From Sambucus nigra (taxonomy: Eukaryota; Streptophyta; Magnoliopsida; Dipsacales; Adoxaceae), in NCBI GenBank assembly GCA_949130495.1, contig OX422207.1, positions 711,856,456-711,920,455 of the forward strand: a stretch of 64,000 nucleotides of DNA, in the 5' to 3' direction. Positions 37,201-48,972 of this stretch are shown piece by piece (the stretch's first letter is position 1; each line of letters opens with the position of its first letter). Below the pieces are notes generated by a model. That model did not search any database, was not told where the DNA came from, and saw only the letters and a list, made by a program, of their open reading frames with translations. The translations under genes were made by a program, and so were the position numbers.

Positions 37201-37530
37201 AAACGGTCCGGTAAGGGTCACGAGCACCTCACAGGAGACCGATCGCGTAGTCACGGGACTCCCGGTTTAATTGTACGACGTAAATTTGCAAAAAATTTAG
37301 ACTTAAGTATAAAAACATGCCATCGAGGGGTGAAAACATAAAAAAAACACAAAACGGTCCCGTAAGAGTCACGAACACCTCGCACGGGACCAATGTGACT
37401 CGTAGGAACCGACCGCATAGTTAAGGCAGTCCCGCTTTCAGCATACGATGTAAATTTGTCAAACTTTAGACTTAGGCATACAAACATACTTTTATAGGGT
37501 GAAAATGTTAAAACAACCATAAAATGGTCC
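34251..37530. repeat. 169 bp tandem repeat array, subfamily A (about 19 units)
   Basis: Head-to-tail units are marked by GACTTAAGCATAAAAACATG at 34448, 34617, 34786 and so on, spaced 169 bp. Each unit contains GTAGTCACGGGGCTCCCG, GAGTGTACGACGTAAATTTG and GGGACCAATGTGACTCG. The first unit (34285-34410) is disrupted by 25-30 bp sub-repeats. The last units (37440-37530) are truncated and shade into subfamily B. Minus-strand ORFs of 60-230 residues run through it, but they restart in a new frame each unit (169 is not a multiple of 3), so I do not call them genes. Confidence 0.93.
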
Positions 37531-39885
37531 CATAACTCGTAGGAATAAAAACATGGCGTTAGAGGATGAAAACCCAAAACAGCCCCCGAACGGCCCCGTG
37601 GGTGGCACCAACACCTCCCACGGGACCAATGTAACTCATAGGAACTAACCGCGCAGCTGCGACACTCCCGGTTTGAGAATACGATGGCAATTTGCGTTAG
37701 AGGGTGAAAACTCGAAACAACCCCCGAACAGCCCCGTGGGTGGCACCAACATCTCCTACGGGACCAATGTAACTTGTAGGAACTAACCCCGTAGTCACGG
37801 GTCTCCCGGTTTGAGAAGACGACGATCATTTGCATATTTCTAGACTTAGGCTTAAAAACATGAAGTTAGATGGTGAAAACTCGAAACATCCCCCGAATGG
37901 CCCTGTGGGTGGCACCAACACCTCCCACGGGACTAATGTAACTTGTAGGAACTGATCGCGCAGCCGCGGGCCTTTCGATTTTAGAATACGATGGTAATTT
38001 GCATATTTCTAGACTTAGGCATAAAAACATGGCGTTAGAGGGTGAAAACCGAAAGCAGCCCCCGAACGTCCCCGTGGGTGGCACCAACACCTCCCACGGG
38101 ACCAATGTAACTCGTAGGAAGTGACCGCGTAGCCGCGGCACTCCCGGTTTGAGAATACGACGGTAATTTTCATATTTCTAGACTTAGGCATAAAAACATG
38201 GCGTTAGAGGGTGAAAACTCGAAACAACCCCGGAACGGTCCCGTGGGTGGCACCAATACCTCCCACGGGACCAATGTAACTCGTAGGAACTGACCGCGGA
38301 GCCGCGACACTCCCGTTTTAAGAATACGACGGTAATTTTCATATTTTTAGACTTAAGCAAAACATGGCGTTAGATGGTGAAAACTCGAAATAACCCCTGA
38401 ACGGCCCCGTGGGTGGCACCAACACCTCCCACAGGACCAATATAACTCATAGGAACTGACCCCGCAGTCGCCGGTCTCCCGGTTTGAGAATACGATGATC
38501 ATTTGCATATTTCTAGACTTAGGCTTAAAAACATGGCGTTAGAGGGTGAAAACTCGAAACAGCCCCCGAACGGCCCCGTGGGTGGAACCACCACCTCCCA
38601 CGAGACCAATGTAACTCGTAGGAACTGACCGCGCAGTCGCGGGACTCCCGGTTTGAGAATATGATGGTAATTTGCATATTTCTAGACTTAGGCATAAAAA
38701 CATGGCGTTAGAGGGTGAAAACTCAAAATATCCCCTGAACGTCCCCGTGGGTGGCACCAACACCTCCCACGGGACCAATGTAACTCGTAGGAACTGACCA
38801 CGTAGCCGAGGCACTCCCGGTTTGAGAATACGACAGTAATTTGCATATTTCTAGACTTAAGCATAAAAACATGGCATTAGAGGGTGAAAACTCGAAACAA
38901 CCCCCGAACGGCCTCGTGGGTGGCACCATGACCTCCCACGGGACCAATGTAACTCATAGGAACTGACCGCGTAGCCGCGACACTCCCATTTTGAGAATAC
39001 GACGGTAATTTGTATATTTATAGACTTAAGCAAAATATGACGTTAAAGGGTGAAAACTCGAAACAAACCCCGAACATCCCCGTGGATGGCACCAACACCT
39101 CCCATAGGACCAATATAACTCGTAGGAACTGACCCCGCAGTCGCGGGTCTCCCGGTTTGATAATACGACGATAATTTGCATATTTATAGACTTAAGCTTA
39201 AAAACATGGCGTTAGTAGGTGAAAACCCAAAACAGCCCCGAAACGGGCCCGTGGGTGGCACCATAACCTCCCACGGGACCAATGTAACTCATAGGAACTG
39301 ACCGCGTAGCCGCGGGACTCCCGGTTTGAGAATATGACGGTAATGGGCATATATCTAGACTTAGGCTTAAAAGCATGGCGTTAGAGGGTGAAAACCCAAA
39401 ACAGCCTCCGAACGGCCCCGTGGGTGGCAGGAACACCTCCCACGGGACCAATGTAACTTATAGGAACTGACCGCGCAGCCATGAGACTCCTGATTTGAGA
39501 ATACGACGATAATTTGCATATTTCTAGACTTAAAAAAAACATGGCGTTAGAGGGTGAAAACTCGAAACATCCCCCGAATGGCCCCGTTGGTGGCACCAAC
39601 ATCTCCCACGGGACCAATGTAACTCGTAGGAACTGACCCCGTAGCCGCGGGTCTTTCGATTTGAGAATACGACAATAATTTACATATTTCTCAACTTAGG
39701 GTTAAAAACATGGCGTTAAAGTGTGAAAACTCAAAACATCCCTCGAACGTCCCCGTGGGTGGCACCAACACCTCCCACGGGACCAATGTAACTCGTAGGA
39801 ACTGACCACGCAGCCGCGGGACTCCCAGTTTGAGAATACGACGGTAATTTGCATATTTCTAGACTTAGGCATAAAAATATTGATA
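37531..39885. repeat. 169 bp tandem repeat array, subfamily B (about 14 units)
   Basis: Same period and alignable layout, but with distinct diagnostic sequence: ATGGCGTTAGAGGGTGAAAA, CCCCGTGGGTGGCACCAACA, AATGTAACTCGTAGGAACTG and TTTGAGAATACGACGGTAAT. Units are more uniform and GC-richer than A. Some lack a few bases near GACTTA (for example about 38350, 39020 and 39530). The array ends at GACTTAGGCATAAAAATATT near 39880. Confidence 0.93.
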
Positions 39886-40484
39886 TGTTGATAATTTTAA
39901 CTTATATATGCAATTTTTCAGCTTGATTAATTTTTTTGTAAAACTACTTGGTTACCGATATTTGTTTTTATGTATCCTATCATTTGTAGGTTTTTGGCAT
40001 GCGGAACAAATGAAGGAGGCAATGGTTTACAACAAGAAGATTGTTTATATGTTGTGGATATTCAGGATTTTATTTTTTTATGTGTTACAACCGTGCGGGC
40101 TTTTATTGTTTAGTTTTATGGCCGTGCGGGCTTTTATAATTTGATTGTTGAATTTTATGGCCGTGCGGGCTTTATAATAAGCAGGTTTTACATTTACAGG
40201 TTTTGGAATGTCAAGAAAATAAAGGAAACTCTGCCCAATTTTTTTTTTTGGTATGTGAATTATTAAGACGTCTAATATTTTTAAGTTTGTATATATATTT
40301 GTTTATTAACAACGTTCTCGATTCGTAATTTGTGATTTTTTTTTATTGTTTTGCCAATAATAAATATTTGTAACACCTCGTACGCGTCCAACGTTACACG
40401 TAGCAACTGACGGTGCACTCACATGACCCCCAATTTTAAAATTGGAAAAAAAAATACATTTTTTTTAAAATTATAGTTAAATAT
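39886..40484. other. Outer CACTA body, right part: short repeats and an orphan satellite fragment
   Basis: Three near-direct repeats of CCGTGCGGGCTTTTAT lie at about 40091-40175. A diverged single satellite-like fragment (ACACCTCGTACGCGTCCAAC then AGCAACTGACGGTGCA) lies at 40371-40440. An ORF of 78 codons at 39908-40144 contains GFWHAEQMKEAMVYNKK, which I do not recognise; it may be an old coding remnant. Confidence 0.55.
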
Positions 40485-40926
40485 GGTCATGGACTTTGTC
40501 CATGACCATTTTTATTTTTTTCTTCAAGCATAAAAACGGTCGCGACCAAAGTCCGCGGCCATTTTTTTCATCACGGACTTGGGCCGCGACCATTTATTTT
40601 TTATTTTTTTTGTCAAGGTTGTGGGTTGCGGACTTTGGCCGCGACCAATTTGTCACGGTTGTGGGTCACGGATGAGGACCGTGACCATTTTTTTTCTTTA
40701 TCACGGTCGTGAGTCGCGGACTTTGGCCGCGACCAATTTTTTTAAATTTTTTTTGTCACGGTCGTGGGTCGTGGACTTTGGCCGCGACCAATTTGTCATG
40801 GTTGTGGGTCACGGATGAGGGCCGTGACCCGTCACGACATGGGTCACGGCTTAAGTCCGCGACCATCTGACGTGACCCCTCTCGGCCGTGACCATTTTTT
40901 GGTCACTGACTTGGGCCGCGACCCAC
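40485..40926. repeat. Right subterminal repeats of the outer CACTA element, inner portion
   Basis: Many GTCACGG, GTCGCGG and CCGCGACC motifs in both orientations (for example GGCCGCGACCAATTTGTCACG), mirroring the left end. The outer subterminal part resumes at 45524-45612, after the nested element. Confidence 0.85.
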
Positions 40927-40949
40927 CACTACACCAAATCTGTCGAATT

Positions 40950-41290
40950 GTCAAGGTCATTGACCTTGACAAATCCAACTTGTCAAGGTCAATGACCGTG
41001 ACATTTCGAGGCGAGACAACGTTTTTTGTCACGGTCGTGTCACGGCCATTGACCTTGACACAAAACTAGCATTTTGTGTCACGGTCGTGTCGCGGTCAAT
41101 GACCGTGACACGTTTGTCACGGTTATAAACCGTGACAAAGCCGTGACCCTTTTTACAAAAATTGTCACGGCCATTGACTGTGACACGTCCGTGATAACTT
41201 TTTGTCACGGACGTGTCACGGTCAATGACCGTGACAATTCTGGGCAGAATTTAAAAAAATTTGCTGGGCAGTATGGCTACTGCCACTGCC
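40950..41290. repeat. Left subterminal repeats of the inner CACTA element
   Basis: Repeated GTCACGGTC, GTCAAGGTCA and TGACCGTGACA motifs, including near-perfect 21 bp hairpins. A further inverted pair, CTGGGCAGT...ACTGCCCAG, lies at 41263-41295. Confidence 0.85.
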
Positions 41291-41458
41291 CAGCAGTATA
41301 TTTGTACCTGTTATAGCAACATTGTACCTGTTCCAAACATCATATATCCAAACAAACTAAAGATAATTCAAATATATATTCAAAATAGAAACAATATGCA
41401 TCACGATTTAATTCAAATGTAACAACTTAAAACAATTCAATTCAAACTTAAAACAATG

Positions 41459-43159
41459 TCACTGCATGTCTGGTGTATTGTTAAAACTGAGGAGGTGAGT
41501 AGGCCACACGACATACGAATTGACGTACCCACTAATATACGTCGTGCCGCATTGTTCGTGCAACCACAATAGGGAGTTCTCCTTCCCGGGTATGACATGC
41601 GTGACGAGCACCCTGGACTCCATCTCTTGAAGCGCACGTCCATGAACTATTCCACCCTGGACGATATTCGGGTCCCTCAACCCCCGCCCTATCCACTGGC
41701 CATCAAATACGTCCAATATGAACACGCTCGGCCAACCAAGTGTCGACATTGGTATGTTGAAGGGCGCCAAATAGGGAAGTGGATCATCGAAGTACGAACG
41801 TGTCGGTGATGAAGCAGCGAGGTCCACATCCTCGTCATCCTGCGCCTCGTCCTCCCTCACCTCCTCCTCCACCGCCTTCTCCTTCCCTTTCCCTTTCCCT
41901 TTACGGTCTCCGCCCAATGTACGCTTCATGAATGCGTACATATCTTGGACCTTCGCCTCCAAACGGGACAACTTCGCGTCGTGTGAATCCACCGTTCGAG
42001 CCAACCCGGTGTCGCTCGTCTCCAATCCGATGATCCTAGATTTGGCCACCCGCGAGCTCACCCCCTTGTCCTCCCCTTGCGATCAGAGCAAAGCACTTGG
42101 CTGAGTGCATCTGTGGACAAAGATGCCTTGTCGGCATCAGACTGTGACTCATGCACTTCCTTAAGCTTTGCCTGAAATGTCAAAAAGCACATGATTAGTA
42201 AAATAAGTAAACTAAAAAATTATAACGTAATTAACAAAAATTAAATTGTCGGATTACTTACAATCGTGGCCGCGATGCTCGGGGACACCTCTTTGGCCAC
42301 ATAAGTATCGAGCCTATGTGGCTTACCTCCTGGCCCACTACCTACCCCCTGAAATAAAATAAAGTAAAGTAAAATTAGTATCGGCTCCGAAAAGTAAAAT
42401 AATGAAGAATAATATATTTCTATAGTTATAGAAAAATTAAATCTTACCTGCATCCTATGCTCCACCTCGACGTAAGAGGTCCGACCGGAGTAGTGCACGT
42501 CCGTCTTTTTTGCCCGATTTTCCCTCCCCGATTGGCGAGATGCCAATTGTCGATCATCAATCTCATTGTCAATGAACTTCTTCCATTGTGCCAATGAGAT
42601 CGGCTCCCTGGGGGGGACAGATTCACGCCATTGGATAATCGACTCTCGTGTTTTCCCAAAGTACCGTGCCCGCATATTTTTTTTCCACAACTTGAGTTGC
42701 TCCCTGATCTGCTCCAACACGGGATCGCGTAGCTTTGGATCCAAGTTGAATTGTTCATGTCCAACAAATACAATGTTAGTTGCGAATAAATATAAATATA
42801 AATATAAATATAAATATAAATATAAATATAAATATAAATATAAATATGAAATTGAAATTGAAATTGAAATTGAAATTGAAATATTCATATAAATATATTA
42901 CCTGTAGTGCCGCCTAAACAGCTAACTTGAGCTCATATGGCACCTCCTTCCAACTCATAAACCCCGGGCCGATGACCGTCTTTAGCAGAACGAGGGATCT
43001 CGCTAATATCTCCGATTTGTTCTCGACGGTAATCCCATATTTCCCATATTTAGGGAGCCTAGGGGCGGAAGAGCCCTCGTCGCCTCCACTACCACCGACC
43101 CCAGACGACATCATCATAAACAACATCATCATCTTCGCCTTAATATCTAAAGGAGACAT
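41459..43159 (-). pseudogene. TNPA-like gene of the inner CACTA element (Transposase_24 / En-Spm type)
   Basis: Likely exons on the minus strand are 43159-42902 (MSPLDIKAKMMMLFMMMSSG...), about 42790-42448, 42348-42262 and 42171-41459. Donors GTAATA, GTAAGA and GTAAGT and acceptors TTTCAG are visible for most introns. The second exon matches the plant Ptta/En/Spm domain: LKLWKKNMRARYFG, PISLAQWKKFIDNEIDD and RENRAKKTDVHYSG. The last has a coiled-coil stretch, a Lys-rich then acidic tract (GDRKGKGKGKEKAVEEE), and VHGRALQEMESRVLVT with YVVWPTHLL. TNPA proteins bind the subterminal repeats and assist transposition. A stop near 42917, no clear acceptor for exon 2 and an apparent frame break near 42062 suggest decay. 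Confidence 0.65.
42786..42882. repeat. Two adjoining 6 bp microsatellites in the TNPA-like gene
   Basis: About ten copies of (AAATAT) at 42786-42847 run directly into about five copies of (GAAATT) at 42848-42880, in the presumed first intron. Confidence 0.92.
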
Positions 43160-44982
43160 TTGCTGTAAAAAAATGTTATTAGTACATATATAATATTATC
43201 ACAATATGCATATCTTATAAGCAAGTCGGGTTTGGCATTAATAAAGTGAGAATTACACACACACACACACAAAAATCTTTAATAAAATTCTCATAACTTC
43301 TTTCAATTTAAACACACACACACAATAGTGACTGTCTATTTAAAATAATCTCAAGGTTAATTTCAGGTATTGAATTTCTACTACTGTTTTGTGCTTTTTA
43401 TAAATCATACCCCACCCCCACCCCACCCCCACCCACCCCTACCCCCACCCCAACATGTTTACGGGCTTTCATCATCCGTCATAAATTTTTCGGTCCGTGA
43501 CTTACTAGCCAGTTGTCTTGGGTCTTTTAGTCCCTTAACATTACTTTAAGAATTTTACTCAATCTAAATACCACATTTTATTTCTTGTTATACACTTGAA
43601 CACGTTTTGTTATTTAGTCCTTATTAATTTATCTTTGATGTATTACCAGCATCTTTACTTTTATAAACTTTATTTAATTTTCAATTTTAAGGACTATTTT
43701 CATCACTTAGTGTTCATCTAAGTTCTAGTATAACAAGTTCCCATAAAAATCTTTAATAAAATTCTCATATCTTCTTTCAATTTAAACACACACACAGTTG
43801 TGACTGTCTATTTAAAATAATCTCAATGTTAATTTCAGGTATTGAATTTCTACAATTGTTTTGTGCTTTTTATAAATCATACCCCACCCCCACCCACCCC
43901 CACCCCAACATGTTTACGGGCTTTCATCACCCATCATAAATTTTTCGGTCCGTGACTTACTGGCCAGTTGTCTTGGGTCTTTTAGTCCCTTAACATTACT
44001 TTAAGAATTTTACCCAATCTAAATACCACATTTTCTTTCTTGTTATACACTTGAACAGGTTTTGTTATTTAGTCCTTATTAATTTATCTTTGATGTATTA
44101 CCAGCATCTTTACTTTTATAAACTTTATTTAATTTTCAATTTTAAGGACTATTTTCATCACTTAGTGTTCATCTAAGTTCTAGTATAACAAGTTCCCATA
44201 AAAATCTTTAATAAAATTCTCATATAAATTATTATCACAAATATAAACTAAGAGTGATAAAATAACTTTGAGGCATATAAATTAATTGTGACAAAGTAAG
44301 ATTATGGAAACCCCACTTTTCTTTCTATAACTCCTATTTTATTAAACTTTAAATATAATTAGGGGTGTATAGAAAGAAAAGTTAAATAGGAATAAAAAAA
44401 CATTTTTAAAATATGAAGGGCTCACCAATTTGATCAAAATTTTCAACTACATAGACTAATTGATCTTTATTATAAGATAATTACTACAAATTTATGCGCA
44501 TCGCCCGAATTCAAAAAGTAGTTTAATGACTAAAGTAATACTTTTTTTAACTTTAGTTATTCACCACAAATCTTAAAAAATATTTTATTTTTCATGCTTT
44601 TAGCAACTTCGGATGCCATTTTAAACCTTATTGTAGTTTTTTAGTTTTCATGCTTTTATTTGATGGATATAAAGTCATGTGATTATTTCACCATATAAAG
44701 TCAACAAAAAATGCCATATATGGTTTTTTTCTCCATTAGTATAAGTATATAGCGATTATTTCACACTTAAATCACATATTAAGCCGGCCTTCATTTTTTT
44801 ATGAAATTTGTAGAAAATTACTTATTTATTTTGAATGAAAATAAATTGTTATCCAATATTTTTGGATATTATTTACATTTACATTTTTGGATATTATTTT
44901 TGGATATTATTTACATTTAAATTTTTGGATATTATTTTTGGAAATTTATAGAAAATTACTTATTTATTTACATTTTTAACCT
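43160..44982. repeat. 5' flank of the TNPA-like gene, with a tandem duplication of about 465 bp
   Basis: AAAAATCTTTAATAAAATTC recurs at 43271, 43745 and 44200. The first two intervals (474 and 455 bp) are near-identical direct copies that include CA-repeats and a C-rich block (43410-43450 and 43883-43910). The rest (44220-44982) is AT-rich, with short repeats of TTTTTGGATATTATTT near 44855-44940. No gene is seen. Confidence 0.85.
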
Positions 44983-45136
44983 CTACCCCCTACCCCCACC
45001 CTGCCCCACCCCCTACCCCCACCCTGCCCCCACCCTACCCCCACTCTGCCCCACCCCCTACCCCACCTTGCTCCCCCCCCACACACACACATATATACAC
45101 ACATACACACATATATATACACACAAACATATATAT

Positions 45137-45170
<34 letters not shown>

Positions 45171-45200
45171 ATTAAACCTGAAACTAGAGAGAGAGAGAGT
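44983..45200. repeat. C-rich minisatellite and microsatellites upstream of the TNPA-like gene
   Basis: An imperfect repeat of CCCCCACCCTGCC/CCCCCTACC (44983-45078) is followed by CA/TA tracts (45079-45140) and (AG)n at 45146-45170 and 45187-45199. The minus strand of the first tract has many runs of 4-6 G. Confidence 0.9.
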
Positions 45201-45274
45201 AGCGTCTACAGAGAGAGAAAAAGTGAACGGCGGGAGGGAAAAAAGAAGGGGGAAAGGGTTTTTGCTGGAACCAT

Positions 45275-45480
45275 TGTCACGGTCGTGTCAAGGTCATTGA
45301 CCGTGACAATTATTTAAAGAATTGTCACGGTCAATGACCGTGACAAGTCCGTGACAAGTAAATTTGTCACGGTCTTGTCACGGTCATTGACCGTGACAAT
45401 TCTTTGTCACGGTCGAGTCAAGGTCAATGACCGTGACATAAAACGCGTGTTTTTTTCCACGGTCAATGACCTTGACAAGG
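45275..45480. repeat. Right subterminal repeats of the inner CACTA element
   Basis: Six or more GTCACGGTC and TGACCGTGAC motifs in paired orientation, matching the left end at 40950-41245. Confidence 0.88.
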
Positions 45481-46269
45481 GTGGCCGGCTGAAAGGTGAC
45501 AATTTGGTCATTTTGGTGTAGTGCCACGAAAATGGTCGCGCCCGAAATGGTCACGGCCCAAGCCCGCGACCCACAACTTTGGTCAGGGATTTTGGCCGTG
45601 ACCAATCGCCAGTTTTGGTGTAGTGATTGATTTCTATTAATAAAGTGATAGAAATGGAATTCTTTGAATTCAATTAACGAGCCGAGTGGATGTGTCTGGG
45701 TATCGTATTTTAACTAATGAAATAATATAATGGAGTGCCTATGACTTTTCGAGTAGTGGGGGAAAATGCGATGAGAAATTAAATAGTGAATTAATAATAA
45801 TACGTAGGGTATTTGGGTACTATATATATGCACTACTTATGATACAAATATTATAGGTTGAGGGTATACCTTGTTGATGTTATGTATATATATGCATAGA
45901 TTGTGTGAATACCTAATGTGTGACTTATTATGTGTAATGACATACCTATGCTACTTGCTATCACGAGAGGTTTTACAAAGGGGACAATCTTATCCTGATG
46001 AACCCATTTGGGGGATTCTAGAGTTGTGCCTTAGAAGATAGAAATTAAGGATAACCACTATTTGTGTGTATGAGAGTGTGCCCGGTCATTTGGGTGCATA
46101 GGTATGTGCGTAGTCCAAAGGCCTATAACTATGTTCGCCTTCAATTATGTGTGAATTGTATATTGTGGTTCGAGAATGATTCTGAATATATATCCCTTTA
46201 CTTAGTACGTGATGTACCGGGACTTGATAACCGAGTATGCATGCACCGCAGGTCTCAGCCTTGGGGTGC

Positions 46270-46323
<54 letters not shown>
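46270..46323. repeat. (TA)n(GA)n microsatellite in the LTR of element 3
   Basis: About nine TA units followed by about eighteen GA units. Confidence 0.93.
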
Positions 46324-46326
<3 letters not shown>

Positions 46327-47364
46327 GTGATTTATTCTACTATGTGTGCTTAATAGATGAGAAAGATAGTGATATCTAAAATAACCTAAGTCTATGGAAA
46401 CTTAACCTTTAATGGGACATTTGTAATTGGCAAAGGGGCATGAGAAATTCTGAAACGTACTGTATGGGCAGTACGGGTGGGCACAGTATAATATTACATG
46501 GGAAAAAGGTCTAAGACTGGGAATATTATGGAGAGTTAATTCTAAATGATTAATTAAGTAAACAAGACAAATGAGGTATGAATCAACTGTAAGACAACTT
46601 TGGTTAGAGTAGTATGTCGAGAAGTATACATAACAAGGATAGTTAGACGGGGTAGTATAACCGGGGGGTTAGGAAGAAGAGTTTGATGTGCGCTTTAGAT
46701 TAGCGATGAGACATGCCTCAAAGAAGTGCGACATTAACTTAAATATGAAGAGCATTCATGCGTTTTATTTACTGCAACATTAATCACTTGCTAAATATAT
46801 ATTTTCAAAAATGTTTTGGATTCTAAACCTTACTGCAAATATTTTCAAATCCTTTTAGGTGTCTAGCCACAAGGACACTAAAGTTGACTATCTATCCCAG
46901 GGATATTCAGCTGCGGCATATGTGGATGCATGCAGGAGTTTGAGTAGTCGCTCCTTTTATTTCATTCCTAGATTATGAATCATATCTCAGTATTTTATTT
47001 TGGCCTAATTTCCTTCATGTCTTATTCAGAGTATTTCAGTTCAGATTTTGTATTGAGATTTATTATTCAGCTGTTGGATACTTTAGTTTTTTGATTTTGT
47101 AGCCGCTGATTTATTCTACAAGTCATTTATTATTCTGTATCTTTTTAGACTGTGATTGTGTGTATGATTTGGTTTAATTAAATTTCTTCATATTTTTATC
47201 TATTTAATGAAAGATAAAATTTAACACTTGCTTAATTAACCATTAGGTGGTTAGTAATTAAAATGGTTTTCGACAGTGATACTAAGAATGAACCAAATGA
47301 GAATCCTGTGTTAATTTAATAAAAGACTAATCACCCGATATTTAATTGGGTGGGGTTTCACAGA

Positions 47365-47376
47365 TGGTATCAGAGC
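47365..47376 (+). other. Primer binding site of element 3
   Basis: TGGTATCAGAGC lies two bases after the LTR end at 47362, proving plus orientation. Confidence 0.92.
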
Positions 47377-48972
47377 ATCGGGGTCTAGTTTCTTTAGGAT
47401 GTGTGCGGATTTTCTACATTTCAGCTTAACATTCTTTGATATAGAGCCCTGTTATAGGATTGTTGTATTGCTCTATGTATTGCAACTTACGTTCCTCTGC
47501 TTTTAAGTATAGTTGATGTGATTCATATACAAGTTCGGTTGGGCATTGTACACTGAACAATATAGGATGACCATCGAAGGCCGTTAAAAAGACTGCAGGA
47601 GGAGAGGATCGATGGAAGCCATAAGAGCATTTTGCGACCGGTGATTGCGATAGAAGTCACCATAATTATTGTACAGGAAGATGATGATAGGATAATTATA
47701 CGGGAATAGTATCTTCCCTAATCACTACCATAGATGATGGTGGTGAAAATTACAGACTCACCTAATGTAGCCGACAAGGGGTGGGGAGTCGGAAGGACTC
47801 TTTTGAGGAGCCACTTATAGAATTTAATTGGCTTTTGGACATTTTGGAATGGTTTAAATATGTAAAGTTGATAAGTTTGAATTAAAGGGCAATGTAGTAA
47901 TATGCGTTAACTTAGGCTCCAAGCTAGGGTTTGAGAGGGGGACTATATAAGGAATATTATGGGTGATTATAAGGATACGAGGAAGAGAGGAAGTGTGATG
48001 GGCCAATGGAAAGGGATAATCAAAAGGTAATTGTGTAGGGTGGAGTTCCGCGACACCCAAGATTAAATTTTGAGCAATTTTTTTAGCTAATAGGAGCAGC
48101 ATAAAGTGATGAGAGTCAGTCACCACATATGAAGAGGTGTGTATGGAATTAAACGAAAAATTTAGGTGCAATTAAATCAAAAGACCTTCCATCTTCTATT
48201 TAGACAGAGATGCAAATGGAATTTCAAAAAATTTCATTTACGGGTCAGACGAAGATCAATCGCTGGAGAGAAGCTAACTTGTTTAACAAACTTCGTACTC
48301 AAAGGAGGAAATGCGTGGAAAATAAAAGGAGTCCGTAAGTTGATAATGGACTCGTCATTAGAAGACACAAGCATGGATGGGAGATCTAGATAGGATGACT
48401 ACTCTCGATGTTGTCAAGGACGTATGTTTACAAGTTTAGATCAACGCTTCCATGAGAAGGGAGCCACGAGGGTTGGAGAAGCTAGCCGAAGTGGAGTAAT
48501 GGATGAAACGGTGCTAGTAAAGTACCACATGAAGGTATACCCAGTAGAGGACCCAATTATATGATTTAGATTAGGTAAATTCTTACCTAATGATGGTGGA
48601 TTTAATTAGGGCCATCAAGGCCAACAACAAGTCCCATAGGGTTAGCGGAGCTAAAAGGACAATGGGGGTATCAATCGGAGACACGACCGCCATGTTCGAG
48701 AGAAGGACACCACGATATGGCTAGTGGGGCCGGAGAGAAGGGGAAGACATATAAAAGTGTCTTATGTGTAGAGTGTAGGGCCACCTATATTGAACATGTC
48801 CACATTAAGGAAGTGAGACCAGTTAGATTGGGAAGTAGATGGAAACGGTGCCAGTGGGGCACAATTGCTGGAGGAGAGAGGTTTCCAGTAGAGGAATTGG
48901 GCTAAGTGAATTAGGTCCATATTTTTACAACTCGAGAATGGTGGGTTTAGTCAGGACCAGTAGGGTCCTCAG
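47377..48972 (+). mobile_element. Internal region of element 3, left part, heavily decayed
   Basis: This follows the primer binding site and is interrupted at 48972 by element 4. A leader similar to that of element 2 is visible (about 47380-47480). No frame gives a recognisable gag or protease. A TATA-like ACTATATAAGG lies at 47942. ORFs at 47854-48171 and 48166-48393 lack known motifs. The region resumes at 62418. Confidence 0.65.

Larger units (their letters stand above)
40927..45523 (-). mobile_element. Inner CACTA element (4.6 kb) nested in the outer one
   Basis: Left end CACTACACCAAATCTGTCGA; right end, inverted, CACTACACCAAAATGACCAA. The TIR is therefore shared with the outer element for 12 bp. 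Its subterminal repeats have a different layout: 10 bp arms GTCACGGTCA/TGACCGTGAC around one base, at 40950-41245 and 45275-45480. It carries a minus-strand TNPA-like gene. The flanking triplets (CAC and CCA) are not a clean 3 bp TSD. Confidence 0.85.
31572..45628. mobile_element. Outer CACTA (En/Spm) element, 14 kb, carrying a satellite array and a nested CACTA
   Basis: The ends are CACTACACCAAATCCTGCGA at 31575 and, inverted, CACTACACCAAAACTGGCGA at 45625, with a 3 bp TSD ATT (31572-31574 and 45626-45628). The TIR match extends to about 27 bp. Subterminal regions (31595-32275; 40485-40926 and 45524-45612) are packed with GGTCACGGC...GCCGTGACC inverted repeats, as expected for binding sites of the TNPA protein. 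The body has microsatellites and a 5.6 kb tandem array but no transposase (TNPD) frame. It is non-autonomous as seen. Confidence 0.92.
29696..47362 (+). mobile_element. Element 3: 5' LTR of a plus-strand gypsy element, split by a MITE and a CACTA element
   Basis: Starts TGTAACACCCCGTATT at 29696 and ends GGGGTTTCACA at 47362, followed by a tRNA-Met primer binding site. Removing the CACTA element (31575-45625 plus 3 bp) and the MITE (30144-30796 plus 8 bp) leaves about 2.95 kb, the size of related LTRs here. LTR pieces are 29696-30143, 30797-31574 and 45626-47362. The first piece has short direct repeats of TTGGAGAATTTATTTA. The 3' LTR lies beyond the window, so the TSD (left flank TTGAT) cannot be checked. 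Confidence 0.85.

Noticed and set aside
34236..39617. Many minus-strand ORFs of 60-232 residues as a gene family
   Set aside because: They are the same 169 bp satellite read in shifting frames, with no start, domain or splice context.
34251..39885. CRISPR-like array
   Set aside because: The whole 169 bp unit repeats; there are no unique spacers and no cas-like genes, and the context is a plant transposon.
34251..39885. Centromeric satellite locus
   Set aside because: The unit length is suggestive, but the array is only 5.6 kb and bounded by CACTA ends, so the transposon explanation is preferred.
40924..45526. A 3 bp TSD for the inner CACTA element
   Set aside because: Flanks read CAC and CCA; a match needs an extra base, so I do not claim one.
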